64,000 nt of DNA, taken from assembly GCA_963575745.1 (NCBI GenBank), contig CAUYUJ010000956.1, positions 1 to 64,000 on the forward strand, given 5' to 3'. Under the pieces are notes generated by a model that had not been told where the DNA came from, did no database searches, and saw only the letters and a list, made by a program, of their open reading frames with translations. The DNA is from Prorocentrum cordatum (Eukaryota; Sar; Dinophyceae; Prorocentrales; Prorocentraceae). The position numbers and the translations under genes are program-made. The number at the start of each line of letters is the position of its first letter. Within the stretch, counting starts at the first letter, position 1. Shown piece after piece: positions 12,346 to 23,608 of the stretch.

Positions 12346-12990
12346 AATGCAGTGCGGGGGGCGTCGACTTTCGCGTGTGCGAGGCGCCCGAGAACGTCGG
12401 CATCGGCGTAGGTGCCGACGGCGAAAGGATTTCCAAACTTATGTCGGTGGCGCCGCGGAGTTTCAACAGAGACTATCGGGACTGGAGATTCAAGCCGCTG
12501 CGTCCGACAGAGCGGATGTTTGACGTGCGTGAAGCTCAATGGCACCCCTCGCCAGGGAAGTGCCGAGGGCCCCCGCGTGCTATTGCGCGGCTGCGGGGCC
12601 ATGGGGCGGACCGACGGGCGCGCGTTCACAAGTGCGCCCCGAAAGGTCGCCAGACATACCGATTGTAAAATCGCGCTGCCCGTTTTTCGGGCGACTCCAT
12701 TGGCGAGGGCGACGCTTGCGGAGTTCTAGCAGTTCAGGGCTTCAGCGAGGAATCCGTCGTGCACCCGTCGGAGGTACGCGATCATATCCCATTGGGCAAT
12801 GTGAACTCTGCAGATTGCCTTTCAATCGCTGTGAACGGTATTATCGGGCTTGCAAACCATTGCGTCCATCGTGGGTCTGCAGGCGGACTCGCGCGTGGAG
12901 CATGGGCTAATGGTGCAGGCGCTGGCGGGCGATAAGTTGCGAGCGCCGCCCAGTGTCAACTTTGCGACCGCATGATCGCGAGCGGTTTCT
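12346..12990 (+). other. Protein-like but unassigned stretch
   Basis: A plus frame at 12375-12668 has balanced composition and then meets stops. I do not recognise it. It abuts the Tpt1-like fragment and may belong to the same decayed retroelement. Confidence 0.3.
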
Positions 12991-12995
12991 GATCA

Positions 12996-13110
12996 CCACC
13001 ATTGGTTGCCATCTTCGTCAAGTTCGAGCAACTACTGAATGGAAACATCAATGTCTGGCAGTCGAAGAACGGTGTGATTTTGACCGAAGGAATCCATGGC
13101 GCGCCACCTA
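12996..13110 (+). pseudogene. Fragment resembling the C-terminus of a Tpt1/KptA domain
   Basis: The frame at about 13002-13110 reads Q-S-K-N-G-V-I-L-T-E-G-I after a short V-K-F-E-Q-L-L-N-G segment. That is the pattern of the last strands of Tpt1/KptA RNA 2'-phosphotransferases (S-x-N-G-V-x-L-T-x-G). It parallels D-N-G-V-L-L-S-E-G at 42.09 kb in the intact copia element. The catalytic Arg/His part is not found in a continuous frame upstream. Likely a broken copy of the same retroelement module. Confidence 0.45.
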
Positions 13111-14094
13111 TGACCCATGGACGTTGGTGGGCCTGCAGGCCAGGGCGGCGAGGTTCAACCCCTGGGGGGGCGCGAGGCAGGCAGGGCGACATCTACAGCG
13201 TCGGGCCATCGGACGTGGATGCGGGAATCTCACGAAGGAGGAGCTAGACGTCCCGCTCAATCGGAGGGCGCACGCGACCGCGAATCTACCGGGAAGACCA
13301 GCGCATGGCCCACCACCAGCGTCATCACCTCCTGCGCGATGCCCAACGCCATCGCCAGGTTCACATTTGAGGAGCTGATCGGCGTGATTGTAAGATCGAC
13401 GAGAAGCAGCGCGTCAAATCAGGGCACCTTCGTGATCGACTTCTACGATATGGTACGGACACCCCAAGGGGGGCGCGCTCCCAGCCCCCATTGCGTCTGC
13501 GCATGCTTCGCCAGAAGCAGGAGACATCAATGGGGCGCACCAGTTTCGTGTGATAATTTCTCGACCTGTGCATTGTTAACACTGCTCAGTGGTGTGGGCG
13601 CTGAGATATGGCAGCGGGTGGTTTCACCGTGGGTATTCTTGACCGTGAATTGCGTCTTCAAGTTATGGCCAGCTACCCAGGCTACAAACTTTCGGAGAAG
13701 GCCTTTGACCCGCATGCAGGCAAGCAGCTTCCCGTCGCCGATCAATGGCCGCCGTGGCTGCTCGACGCGCACGAATGGGCCCTGAGTCTGGCTGACTATC
13801 ATATTGCAGCCGCGCTCTGCATGAAAAGGGAGTGCCCTTCTGCTGGCCCCATGTCGAGTTTTCGCGTGTCCACGACTGTTCGCTGGCCCCGCGTGTCTGC
13901 GCCCATTCTCACGCGCCGCTCTCGCGGGGCCGCGGCCGCGCTCAATCCTGGCCGCGCGGGTGCGGGGCCAGCCCTCGTCGGTCTTCCCTTGGGCTTCCAG
14001 GGCCGGCTCCGTGGCCCGCCCCGGTCGGGCTGCGCGGCCGTGCCTGCCCCCTGCCCGACGCGCCCTGGTGGCGCAGTGTTGGGCCCGCGGAAAC
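13111..14094. other. GC-rich stretch, no gene recognised
   Basis: A plus frame at 13608-14330 starts with normal composition (W-P-P-W-L-L, H-E-W-A-L) before running into CTC repeats, and an overlapping minus frame is equally long. No family recognised. Confidence 0.35.
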
Positions 14095-14165
14095 GTGGCT
14101 CCTTTTCCTCCTCCTCCTCCTCCTCCTGCTGCTCCTCCTCCTCCTCCTCCTGTTTTCTCATCCTC
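14095..14165 (+). repeat. CTC microsatellite
   Basis: CTC triplets interrupted by CTG. Confidence 0.9.
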
Positions 14166-14499
14166 CTCGGTGTCGGTGGTAGAAGTCATGGTCGCGAATT
14201 TCCTTGTGTTATTTGCTGCTTCTGTGGTTCGAGTCATGTGTGCTGGGGTGGTGGTGGGCAGGCTTCGTCTTCCCCCTCTGAGTTCGAAGGGGCGCTCCGA
14301 TGGTGGGCGATACTTTCGCGGCTTGCCTGAATCGCCGCCGCCTTGGTTCGAGGTGGCGTGGCCTTATCCGCTTGCGTCGTCGGCGACGCGCTGTCTGAGG
14401 CTGTGCATCTTCCTTGTCGCGTGGCCGCCCTCGCCATTGCCCCTTCCTGCCTCCTGTAATGCAATGGCGAGCCTCGCTTCGACTTCTCGGGCCGTTCCG

Positions 14500-15455
14500 G
14501 GCGCTTCTGAGGCCGTCTTGGAGCCCTTTTGGGCCGTCTTGGGGCCCTCCTGGGGGCCGCTTGGGCCGTCTTGGTGCGGTGTTGTGGGCCTCTCGGGCCG
14601 TTTTTGAGCGTCGGGGGCTCGAAAAGTCCATCACCGCCAACAACATCAAACTACCGAATGAGAATCAATGGTTTTATCTTCTTGGGCTCTTTTGGGGCGC
14701 CTCGAATGATTTCTGGGACGTCATGTGGCCATCTTCGGCGTCTTGGACCGATCGTGCGGCGATGCAGGGTTGTTTTGGACCGTGTGGGTGGCCTGTGAGG
14801 GCCCTCTTAGCCCGTCTTGGAGCTCACGTGGGTCCGAAAAAGTTGTGCGGGAACGCTCGACGCGCCCCGGTGGGCAACCGAGAACCTCGAGGATATTTTT
14901 TAATTTGCCGTCCAGGCGCCATGCATAATCTTCAGTTATGAGGACGGAGGCTTAAAATATTGGGCCAAGGAACCGAGGACACTCCAACTTGTGGCTCAAG
15001 GGCACGGTGGCGGATGAGGATGAGAACGACGAGATGGTTGATGTTGTGCCTCTTTTCCGATGCCGTGCCTGGCGCCTTGTGTTGTGCCCCGTCTTGTGCC
15101 TGGAAGCCCGCGTGCACGCCAGAGGAATGGAATTCTAGACGCTTCGCGTATCCCCACCAGCCCGTCCAGAAACGACGCCCAGGCGAGTAGAGGGTCGTCC
15201 TGAGGGGCTTTTCAGCGTCTTGGGTGCCTCGGGGGGGCCTGTATGGGCCGTTCGGGATCCTCTTTGGGGCCTCCTGGGGGCCTCTTGGGGCCTCTTGGGG
15301 CCATCTTGGGGCCTTTGGGGGCCTCCTGGGCGCTTCTTGAGGCCTCCTGGGCGCTTCTTGGGTGCCTCTGGGGGGTCTCTTGGGGCCTCTTGGGGGTCTC
15401 TTGGGGGCCTCCTGGGGGCCTCTTGGGGGGCCTCGGAGCCATCTTGGAGGAGATC
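14500..15455 (+). repeat. G-rich minisatellite clusters (GGCCGTCTTGG family)
   Basis: Two clusters, about 14505-14620 and 15195-15450, repeat blocks such as GGCCGTCTTGGGGCC and GGCCTCTTGGGG every 12-30 bp. The same family recurs at 23.2, 54.5 and 60.6 kb. Between the clusters (14620-15190) I see nothing recognisable. Confidence 0.7.
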
Positions 15456-15750
15456 GATCAACGAAGGGGGGGGTCCCTAATTACAGTCCCCCCCTCAGGA
15501 TCCACGATCCTCGTGAGGGGTGTCGAATTTTAGCCCTCCCAGGGGTCGATCTTGGGCGCTCCAACGCGCCGCGGAACCCCCTGTCCAGGTCAGTGGGGAG
15601 GGGGTAGGGGGAGGGGTAAACCCCTCCCCGAAGGGGAAGAGGGGGGTGGAAGAGGAAACTCGTTAAACCACCGACGCCCAGAGGGCTGGTGGGATTTGAC
15701 GTAAAACAACAGTTTTAGATCTCTCTCTTGTCGCGGGATGCTTCGTTTGG

Positions 15751-15752
<2 letters not shown>
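15456..15752. other. No gene; small hairpin and G/C runs
   Basis: An imperfect inverted repeat (CCCCTCAGGATC / GATCCTCGTGAGGGG) sits at about 15488-15518, followed by G-rich runs around 15595-15655. Nothing else is visible. Confidence 0.4.

Positions 15753-15790
<38 letters not shown>
15753..15790. repeat. GT dinucleotide microsatellite
   Basis: Nineteen uninterrupted GT units. Confidence 0.97.
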
Positions 15791-15791
<1 letters not shown>

Positions 15792-15956
15792 CAAGAAGCT
15801 TTTGCTCGATAGTACACGTGCGGGTGGGGCAGCGTGTGCAAATCTGTGTAGGCAATCGATGGACAAGTTCAGCACATGGGCGGGGAGAGTTTTTCCATTC
15901 CTGCTGCTGCCTGACGTCCTTGGGCGGTCGTCCCCGAAAGATGCATTCCCTGTTCC

Positions 15957-16036
15957 TCCTGCTGGTGGTGCTGCTGCTGCTCCTCCTCCTCCTCCTCTTC
16001 TTCCTCCTCCTCATCATCATCATCATCCTCTTTCTT
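15957..16036 (+). repeat. CTG/CTC/ATC trinucleotide tract
   Basis: Three triplet types follow one another in blocks. Coding appearance on either strand is a shadow. Confidence 0.85.
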
Positions 16037-16293
16037 CAGTCCCTCCAGCAGTGAAGTTGAGCTCGGTTCGGCGGCCAGCCGCTTTGGACCGCTACGGGTT
16101 CATCGGTGGGGGCCCACCTCGCTCGCGCCGCTCGCCGTCGGACCCCCCGCAGGTGTTTTGATTTTGCACCCCCAACATCTGCAGTTGTGGTGCGACCAGC
16201 CGTCGGCACGAGGGCTTGCGGCAGGCATGTGGCGAGGGCGAGGAGCGCCGCAGGTCTGCCTGCGCAGAGTTGACCTAGGCTTCGTGGATGGGG

Positions 16294-16495
16294 TCGGAGG
16301 AGGAGGAGGAGAAGCAGGAGGAGGAGGAGGAGGAGGAGGAGGAGGAGGAGGAGGAGGAGGAGGAGGAGGCGAAGGCGAAGGAGGAGGATGAGGAGGAGGA
16401 GGAGGAGGAGGAGGAGGAGGAGGAGGAGGAGGTGGAAGAGGAGGAGGAGGAGGGGGAGGATGAGGAGGAGGATGAGCTGGAGGAGGAGGAGGAGG
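16294..16495 (+). repeat. GGA microsatellite at the 5' edge of a non-LTR element
   Basis: About 200 bp of GGA directly precede the first recognisable protein sequence of the non-LTR retrotransposon. The acidic frame through it (E-rich) joins towards the element ORF, but in a different phase. Confidence 0.85.
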
Positions 16496-16526
16496 CCACC
16501 CTGAAACCCACCTCGAAAACGCCCGC

Positions 16527-17657
16527 GTGAAGGCGGCCGCAGCCGAAGAGGCGGCGTGCGCAGAGGAAACAGCGCAGCGGACAGCGGCGGAGCGGCCCGC
16601 CGCGCCCAAGGCTGGCGCACGGCCCACGGAGCTGGCGCGGGCCACGCGCGAGCTGCTGGATCGCCTCGAAAACGGAGCGAGGGCTTGGGGCGACAGGCCA
16701 GAGCCGCTGCTGGCGGCAATGGCCGAGGCGCACGCTGCCCTCGCGGCCGCGGAAGAGCCGGCCGCCACGCCCGACCTCGACGCCGAGCTGGGCGACCCTC
16801 GCGACGGCAGGGGGCGCTGCAGGGCCGACGAAGAGGACGACGAGGACGAAGATTCCGACGAAGACGCCCTCCTTGGGGAGCGCGACCGCGCAGAGGAAGA
16901 CGAAGCGGCAGCCGCAGCCCTCGCGAGCTCGCGGCCGCAGCCTCTGAGGCGGCGCTGCGGCTACGCTGGGGTGCGGGTCGGTGAAGCCAGCCACCCCGGG
17001 CCAGCGGCCGAGGCGCTGCACTGCCCGGCTTGCCAAGGGCCGCTTCGCGCGGTGCGGACTCTGCCAGGGGAAACCTGCGCCGCCTGCCAGGGAAGGCCAT
17101 GGCTGGGGGGCTGGCTCCACAATTGCGAAGCCTGCGAGGAGCTGCTCTGCCGCGGCTGCGCCGTTTCCGCCGCTGCGGCGGCCGCCCCCCCCGTTGCCGA
17201 CGCAACGCCTCCCGCTGGGGCCGCGCCCCTTGCTGCTTCCAGCCCTGCCCCCGCTGCCCAAGGCCAGGCCACGCCAGGCCCCCGCCCGCCGCTGCCGCCC
17301 TCGCCGCCGCTCCTCCGGGACCTCGGGGCGCCTGGATGGGCGGGGTTGGACGGGTTCGATGTGCTCAGGGATCGTCTGCCCTACGCTCCGCTACGTGCCC
17401 AACGGGGCGCGGGCCGCAGCGGCGTGAATCGCGGAGGAAATCTGCCGCGCCGTGTTCCAGGCGGCGCCTGGCGGCAGGGGGTTGGGACGGGCTTGGGAGC
17501 TCCTCCTGCTTTGCGCGCGAACGCTGCTCTAAGCTTCACAGGGGGGCCTGGGAGGAGCTCCTGCAAGGAGCCGACGGACAGGCCCGCCAGCTCGCCCGCG
17601 CGCTCCGGGAGCAGGGCTGCGACCAGAAGGACGAGGGCTACCTGGCGGACGAAGTAA
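16527..17657 (+). pseudogene. Non-LTR element N-terminal region with GEASHPGP motif and Cys clusters
   Basis: An open frame of about 376 codons starts from GTG; no ATG start is convincing. An acidic segment (E/D-rich, about 16830-16910) precedes the motif V-G-E-A-S-H-P-G-P at about 16977-17003. Then come paired cysteines (C-P-A-C, C-A-A-C, C-E-A-C and C-R-G-C) at about 17020-17160, a likely zinc-binding module. After about 17350 the conserved sequence continues in another frame, so the end of this ORF is out of frame. The role is probably RNA or DNA binding during retrotransposition, inferred from position. Confidence 0.6.
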
Positions 17658-17659
17658 TC

Positions 17660-18935
17660 CGCAATGCCCTGCACGAAGAGTACTCGAGGGCAGCCGCGCC
17701 ACTGGCGAGCCATGGATTCGCGGCGCTCGCTCAGGAGACAGGGGACCAGCTGCAGGCACTGCTCCAGCCGCGGCCCGCGGAACCACTGGCCGCTCGCGCG
17801 CAGGATCCAGCGACGCCGACGCCGGCGCCGCCGCTTAGTTAGCCACCGGGCGCCCTCGGGGCAGCGGGGCGGCGGCTGGCGGAGGGCGCCGCGAGCGCTG
17901 GAGGGCAGCCCTGGCGGGCCCCGGCGCTCTGGACGCACTCTGCGGGGTGTGCGACCGGATTTCGCTGGGCCGCGTCCCCGGGAGCGCGGCGGCCGCGCTC
18001 GCTTCCTTCGGCCTCGCGCCGCTCTGGGAGCCAGCTGGCGGGGTCCGGCCCATCGCGGCGCCGAACATTCTCCGGCGGCTTGTGGGGCGCGCGCCGCTGC
18101 GGCCTCGCAAGCAGGAGGTCGCGGCGAGCCTGGGGGGGCACCAATTCGCCGTGGGCGCGGTGGCTGGGGCGGTTCTACTGGCGCGCACAGCGCGAACAAT
18201 CGCGCAATCCCGCCCGGACCTTGTTCATGCGGCCCTGGGCGCCAAGAGCGCTTGCGGCTCTGTGGGCCGCGCTGCTTGCCTCGCCGAGCTGGAGGCCGCG
18301 GACCCCTCCCTACCCCCTTTCGCGGAGCTCTTCTGCCGACGCACTTCCCAGTATCTTTATCGGGGCGGCCGCGGCCGCTGCCGCCGCCTCGCGGCCGCGA
18401 GCGGCGTGGGCCAGGGCGACCCGCTGGCCCCGCTACTCTACGCCTGTGGCGCCAGGCCGCAATTGCGCCAGCAGGAGGAGGAGCTGAAGGCGGCGTTGGA
18501 GCGCGCGGGGCTGCCGGCCGCGGACGTGCGCGTCTTGGCCTACCTGGGCGACAGCCGTGCATGTTCCAGCAAGATCTGGCGGACCAGGTGCTACCCGCTG
18601 CGCAGCGCACTTTTGGCACCCTGGGCCTCGAGCTGCAGCCGACGAAGGTGCAGGTGCGGTCTGGAGAGCGCCCCCTGGGCCTCGAGGATTACTGGGGGCC
18701 ACGTGGGGCAGACGCTAGCAGGGGCGCCGCTCGCCGCGCCGACGCCCGGCGGCCTCCCCGACGCGCTGGGCGGGCGCCGGGTGCCCTTGGGGACTGCTGG
18801 CTACGCGGCGGAACGTTGCGCGGACGTGGCGAGGCGCGCGGCCGCTCTCCTGGAAGAGCTTGCTGACCTCTTCCTGCGGAGGCGGCTCCGCGCCTGCCCG
18901 CCGGACAGACGGCCGCGCTGCTCCTGCGCCGCTGA
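17660..18935 (+). pseudogene. Non-LTR reverse transcriptase, catalytically dead
   Basis: The main frame (from 17947) shows R-P-I-A-A-P-N-I-L-R-R-L (the palm entry segment) and G-V-G-Q-G-D-P-L-A-P (motif B), plus the thumb. Motif A, normally with L-D, reads A-A-L-G-A-K-S-A-C-G, so the catalytic Asp is Gly. Motif C, normally Y-x-D-D, reads A-Y-L-G-D-S, so its first Asp is Gly. About 18550-18700 continues in another frame and then returns. This enzyme would copy element RNA at a nicked target; the two lost aspartates and the frameshifts mean it cannot. Confidence 0.75.
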
Positions 18936-19640
18936 CTGACGCACCTCCTCCGGGGCACGCGGCCAGCGAGCGCTGCGGCCGCCGTTGCTGACTTCGACGA
19001 GGCCCTCCTCGCAGCCTACCAGAGGCTGATGCGCCTGGGCCCGCTGACGGAGACCCGGCGCGCGCGCGCGCTGCAGACTGCCGCTGCGCCTCGGCGGCGG
19101 GGGCCTCAGAAGCCAAGAGCAACTCGCGTCGGTGGCGTGGCTGGGCTCCTGGGCGCAGAACCTGGCTGAAGTTCGATCTCGAACTGGCTTGGCGGCGCTG
19201 GGCGACCTGGAGCAGGGCCAGCACGCCTTGGCGGCCGCTTGCAGGGCCTCGCACTTGATGCTACCGCTGCCGCAGCCTGGGGGGGGGGGCGCCGCGGCTT
19301 TCCCCGCCCGGGCTGACCTCGCCCAATAACCTCGCCCTGAGGTGCTCAAAGAGCTCACGCGGCGGCTGGGCCACGCAAGCCTTTTGGCCCTGCGGAGCTC
19401 TTGCGCGAAACAGGAAAGGGCGAGGCTCGCCTCCTGCGGGGGCCCGCGCTCTGGGGGCTGGCAGCTGGCGACGCCAGGGGCCGCGGGGCAGCGACTGAGC
19501 GACGCGGACTACTGCAGCGCGGCGCGCGCGTTCCTCGGCCAGGACCTGGCGCCGCCCGGGGCCACCTGCGCGAACCGCGCGCGCGCTGGCCCGCGCGCTG
19601 GCCGGCTCCGCGGGGGGCCTCTCTGATGCTCTTGCGGCGG
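18936..19640 (+). pseudogene. Non-LTR element linker between RT and nuclease
   Basis: Conserved pieces lie in different frames, for example D-E-A-L-L-A-A-Y-Q-R-L at about 19000 and A-W-L-G-S-W-A-Q-N-L-A-E-V at about 19135-19175, in the order expected for this element type. Stops and phase changes at about 19070 and 19330 break it. Confidence 0.5.
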
Positions 19641-19665
19641 GGGCGTCAAGGCCCGCGGCAAGGCC

Positions 19666-20341
19666 GTGAAGCATGTGTGGGGGCGCATTCATGCCGAATG
19701 TGGCTTCCGCGCGGCTTGCGAGGTCCACGTCCCAGCGCGGGGCCGCTGGGCCTGGCACTGCGCAGGCTGCGACACACGCGGGAAGATCTACACTCTGCCG
19801 GGGCCCTGCGCCGCCCGCGGACAGCCGAGGGCCGCCCAGCGAGAGGAAGCGATCCTCGACATCCAGGCGCAGCAGGCGGGGCGCCCGCGGCTGTTCCTGG
19901 ACGTCGCGGCGCGGTGCGCCGTGCCCGGAGGCGGAGACGGGCTGACCGCGGCGGCCAGCCGCGACGGCGCCGTCAACGCGGCCGCCGATGCAGACAAACG
20001 GCGCCGCTACCCTGATGGCCGCTGCCCGTGGCCGATGCTGCCATTTGCCCTGGAGACGGGCGGGCGGCTGGGCCAGGCGGCGTTGCGCCGCCCGCAGGAG
20101 CTGGCGCGAGACCTCGCCGAGCACGTGGACGAGGGGCGGGCCAAGGCGCTCGAGCGCTCTGGCGCAGCGCTTGGGCGCCCAGCTGCGCGTGGCGCTCTAC
20201 GCCGCTGCCGCCCGCCAGTTGCGCGGCGCGCTTGGCTCGGAGAAGGCGCAGGCGGCGCGCGCCGCCCTGGCCGAGGCGAAGGCCGGCCAGCTGGACGTCG
20301 CCTACCGGGTCCTGTCGTTCGTGGAGGAGGTCAGAGTGTAG
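19666..20341 (+). pseudogene. C-terminal nuclease-like domain of the non-LTR element
   Basis: The frame reads E-E-A-I-L-D-I, L-F-L-D-V, D-K-R-R-R-Y-P and A-L-E-T-G-G-R in that order. This E/D...D-V...K...E pattern fits the PD-(D/E)xK-like endonuclease found at the C-terminus of some non-LTR elements, which nicks the target site. A frame change near 20150 moves the last part (Q-L-R-V-A-L-Y-A-A-A) to the frame ending at 20341. The fold assignment is inferred from motif order only. Confidence 0.5.
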
Positions 20342-20383
20342 GTTGTTGTGGCGTCTCGACTTCTCTTGGTGTCCGAGGGGGAG

Positions 20384-20712
20384 CAGGAGGAGGAGGAGGA
20401 GGAGGAGGAGGAGGAGGAGGAGGAGGAGGAGGAGGAGGAGGAGGAGGAGGAGGAGGAGGAGAGGAGGAGAAGGAGGAGGAGGAGGAAGAGGAGGATGATG
20501 ATGATGATGATGAGGAGGAGGAGGAGGAGGAGGAGGAGAGGGGGAGGAGGAGGAGGAGGAGGAGGAGGAGGAGGAGGAGGAGGATGGAGGAGGGAGGAGG
20601 AGGAGGAGGGGAGGAGGAGGAGGAGGAGGAGGAGGAGGAGGAGGAGGAGGAGGAGGAGGAGGAGGAGGAGGAGGAGGAGGAGGGGTAGAAGGAGGAGGAG
20701 GAGGGGGAGGAT
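20384..20712 (+). repeat. GGA microsatellite at the 3' edge of the non-LTR element
   Basis: About 330 bp of GGA with a GAT patch at about 20493-20512. It starts about 40 bp after the element stop codon. The R- and E-rich ORFs here are shadows. Confidence 0.95.
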
Positions 20713-22790
20713 GAGGAGGAGTGGAAATGTACAGATCTCGGCGCCCTACAGAGTCGAGGCTCCAGGGCGCTGCAGCTGGGTGGGGGTCTGAGGTAGCCCA
20801 GCCCTGATACGAAGGCCGGAGTTCGAAGCTGCGGACCGTATCCGCCAGTGGTGTGAGGCCCTCGGCGACATCTCCTGCCGGCCTTAGATGAGCGAGGTCT
20901 AAGGGAAGCGTGATATACACGAATTTAGCACATCGGCGAACAGCAGGAGCACGGCACAGCACGGATAAAAAAACAACATTCACGAAAAGGAAAAGAGAGA
21001 GGAGCGACCGAGCGGCGAATGGATGCAGCTCCTTCTCCTCCCACTCCCTGTCCAGTTCCCCCTGGCCTGGCCCCGCAGGCAGGACTAGGGGGAGGTCGTT
21101 CTTCCGACGCGCGCCGCCCCCGCGGTTTCCGACTTCTCTACCCCTCTGTGCTTTTCTGCGCTCGCGGCGGCGCGCGCCTCTCCCCCTTCCATGAGTTTCT
21201 CGGCCCGCCTGGCGGCTTCGCGCCTTAGATCGCCCGAGGAGACCTCGTTTTTGTCGTGCGGCCCCTTTCTCGTCCGTCCTGCGATGCCCTCTCTCCTGCC
21301 TTCCCGTCCCGCCCTCCTCCCTCCCCGCTCCTTCTTCCCCGCCCCTCCGCTCTTTACTCCTCGCTCATCGCCGTTCTCTCCTCTCTCCTCCCTCCTGTCT
21401 CTTCCTCTCTCTTTGTTCCTCGCTCTTCACTTCGCGCCCCTCGCTCCTCGCATCTCGTTTCTCCCTCCTGCCTCCCTCCTCCTTCCTCCTCCCGACGCTG
21501 TTTCTTCCCGCCTGCCTCATCCCTCCTTCCTTCTGTTTCCGAGCCTCCTTCTCTTTGTCCTTGTTTTCGTGGCCCGCGCCTGTATACCTCGCATCGACGC
21601 CTCCCCTTTCCTTCTGCAGAGAGACTGTGCCCCGCGGAGCCCCGCAGGCATGACGTGCATGGCCGCCGCGCAGACGAGGTACATGAGCGGCCGGGGCGCG
21701 AGGTCAAGTCCGCACGCCATGATCTGGCAGTGCGCCCGGGCAAGAAACCCGCAGACGCCGCAGCTCTGCTGCCATCGCCGCGCCGCGCCACTCTCTGTTG
21801 GCCTGCGGCCCATTCCTCCGCAGTGCCTCGGGCCTCTGCGGGGCTTCCGTGAAGCCTCTTGGGGTGTATTGGGGCCGTCCTGGGCGGGAAGCGTCCCGGG
21901 CACCTGGCCCTGCAAGCCCTCTGGGGCCACTCCTCTACAGAACCCTCGCGACGACCAAACAACACCGCCTGAAGCCTTCGAGAACACCCTGGAGCCCAGG
22001 TTCTCGGAAGGCCCGGAAGGCCCCCCTCGTTTTCTGGGCCTGCTCTGTAGCGGGCTTGGTTGTCCTGGATTTGTGCTTCTGCTTCGTCGGGCTCCGCGGT
22101 GCACCCTGCACGGGGCAGAGGCTCGCGGAAGCCTTGGATATTCGGTCTGTTGGGCGATTTTTGGCATTCGAGGTGGAGTCCTCGCGCCCAAGAATGTCGT
22201 CGAAATTCCAGATATTTTTTTCGACGGCTCGTGGTTCTTGGGCGCAGCCCTCGCTCGGTGGATGAGCATTGAAGTTCGGGTGAAGTTTGCTCTGGGACGA
22301 CTTGCGCCCCCACGTGCGAGCGGGGCATCGAAGCCATAGGAGTTGCGCTCAGCGGCGATTTGTGGCTCCTGGGAGTGCCCTTCGCGCACCGTGCGGGCGT
22401 CGAAGCTGCAGCGACAGAGCTCTGCGACGATCGTCGCGATCGCCGGCATCGCAGCCATTGCTGCCATCCTCGCCGCGTCGCTGCATGCTGGGAGGGGACT
22501 ATCGAAAACGCCTACGGCGAATCACCGCCGCGCCGTGCCTTTTTGAAATCGCCCATGTGGCCGAGCGTTGTGGCAGGGGCTCTACCAAGCTATCGGACCA
22601 TGTGCTCCCCCAACCGTTGTGGAAACCTTCGTGGAAATTTTTGGGGAGGATTGCGGGGAAGATCAGAAGGATGCGGAGGAGGAGGAAGAGGAGGAGGAGG
22701 AGGAGTTAGCATCTTGGGAGCAGGGTTCCCAACGGGCTCCAAAATGGCCCCAAGAAGACCCCGACGAGGCCCAAGAGACGTGCAAGAACT
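20713..22790. other. Low-complexity GC-rich stretch without recognisable genes
   Basis: About 21040-21560 is CT-rich (CTCC, CCTT). From 21.8 to 22.1 kb there are scattered G-rich minisatellite blocks of the GGCCTCTTGG family. A perfect 8-bp stem (CGTCGAAA / TTTCGACG) lies at 22198-22226. Long frames exist on both strands over the same bases, with no domain in either. Confidence 0.4.
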
Positions 22791-22791
22791 C

Positions 22792-22983
22792 CATGGCTCC
22801 CATGAGCGAGCGGTGACGTACAAGCTCTTGACACCAAGGCTCCCCAGAGCGCGGTGATGTACAAAGCTCGTCACACCAAGGCTCCCAAGAGCGAGCCGCA
22901 ACGTAAACATATCTGAACACCAAGGCTCCCAAGAGCGAGCGGCGACGTCACAAGCTCTTACCACCAAGGCTTCCCAGAGCGAA
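22792..22983 (+). repeat. 42-44-bp minisatellite, about 4.5 copies
   Basis: Units begin CCAAGGCTCCCAAGAGCGAG and end near ACAAGCTCTT. Neighbouring copies differ by a few substitutions and 1-2-bp indels, so the frame shifts between copies. Confidence 0.85.
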
Positions 22984-23204
22984 GGCTACCGTGAGCCTTC
23001 TCTGGCAAGTTCCTGGTCCTCTCTTTCCTTCTCCGTGCCGGCCCAGGTGACAGAAAGAGCGAGGTACGAGCGAGAGACGTTGCGGTTGGGGCAAGCCCGG
23101 AGACATTGGATCTAATGGCCGCTGGCGGGCTTCTTTTTGAGTGAAGCGGCTCCCGGGCGGCTCCCATGGCCTGTTTCGTCGTATTTTTTCGGGTGAACCG
23201 GCCG

Positions 23205-23340
23205 GAGGGCCCCAAGACGGCCCAAGATGGCCTCAAAACGGCTTCAGAGGGCCCCAAGACGGCGCCAAGAGAGCTGCAGATGGCCTCCAGACGGTCCAAG
23301 AGAGTCTCGAGACGGCTCCAGAGGCCCTCAAGAGGGCCCT
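23205..23340 (-). repeat. G-rich minisatellite family, opposite orientation
   Basis: Repeats of GGCCCCAAGACGGC-type blocks, the reverse complement of the GCCGTCTTGGGGCC repeats at 14.5, 54.5 and 60.6 kb. Confidence 0.65.
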
Positions 23341-23346
23341 TGCCTG

Positions 23347-23388
<42 letters not shown>

Positions 23389-23394
23389 ATGAGG

Positions 23395-23435
<41 letters not shown>

Positions 23436-23449
23436 CATGATGATGTTGC

Positions 23450-23480
<31 letters not shown>

Positions 23481-23605
23481 GATGATGATGATGATGCTGA
23501 TGCTGATGATGCTGATGCTGATGCTGGTGCTGATGCTGCTGATGATGATGATGAGGAGGAGGAGGGGGAGGAGGATGACGCGGATGATGATGCTAATGCT
23601 AATGA
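23347..23605 (+). repeat. GCT then GAT microsatellite
   Basis: GCT, GAT, GAG and mixed triplets in successive blocks. Confidence 0.9.
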
Positions 23606-23608
23606 TGA

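Larger units (their letters stand above)
16500..20341 (+). mobile_element. Dead non-LTR retrotransposon (LINE-like), dinoflagellate type
   Basis: In order it holds a Cys-rich N-terminal part with the V-G-E-A-S-H-P-G-P motif common in dinoflagellate retroelement proteins, a reverse transcriptase, a linker, and a C-terminal nuclease-like domain. Together they span about 3.8 kb on one strand. The reading frame shifts repeatedly (about 17.35, 18.55, 18.70, 19.07 and 19.4 kb), and catalytic aspartates are lost. GGA tracts flank it on both sides (16294-16495 and 20384-20712), so either the element inserted into a GGA microsatellite or the tracts belong to its ends. No target duplication is visible because the flanks are repetitive. 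Confidence 0.8.

Noticed and set aside
14984-15000. Spliced-leader-like CAACTTGTGGCTCAAG
   Set aside because: Only the last nine bases match DinoSL contiguously and the 5' half is absent. Too weak to call.
20910-22339. Plus and minus frames up to 382 codons
   Set aside because: They overlap each other on both strands across CT-rich and minisatellite DNA, have no domain and show no consistent codon signal.
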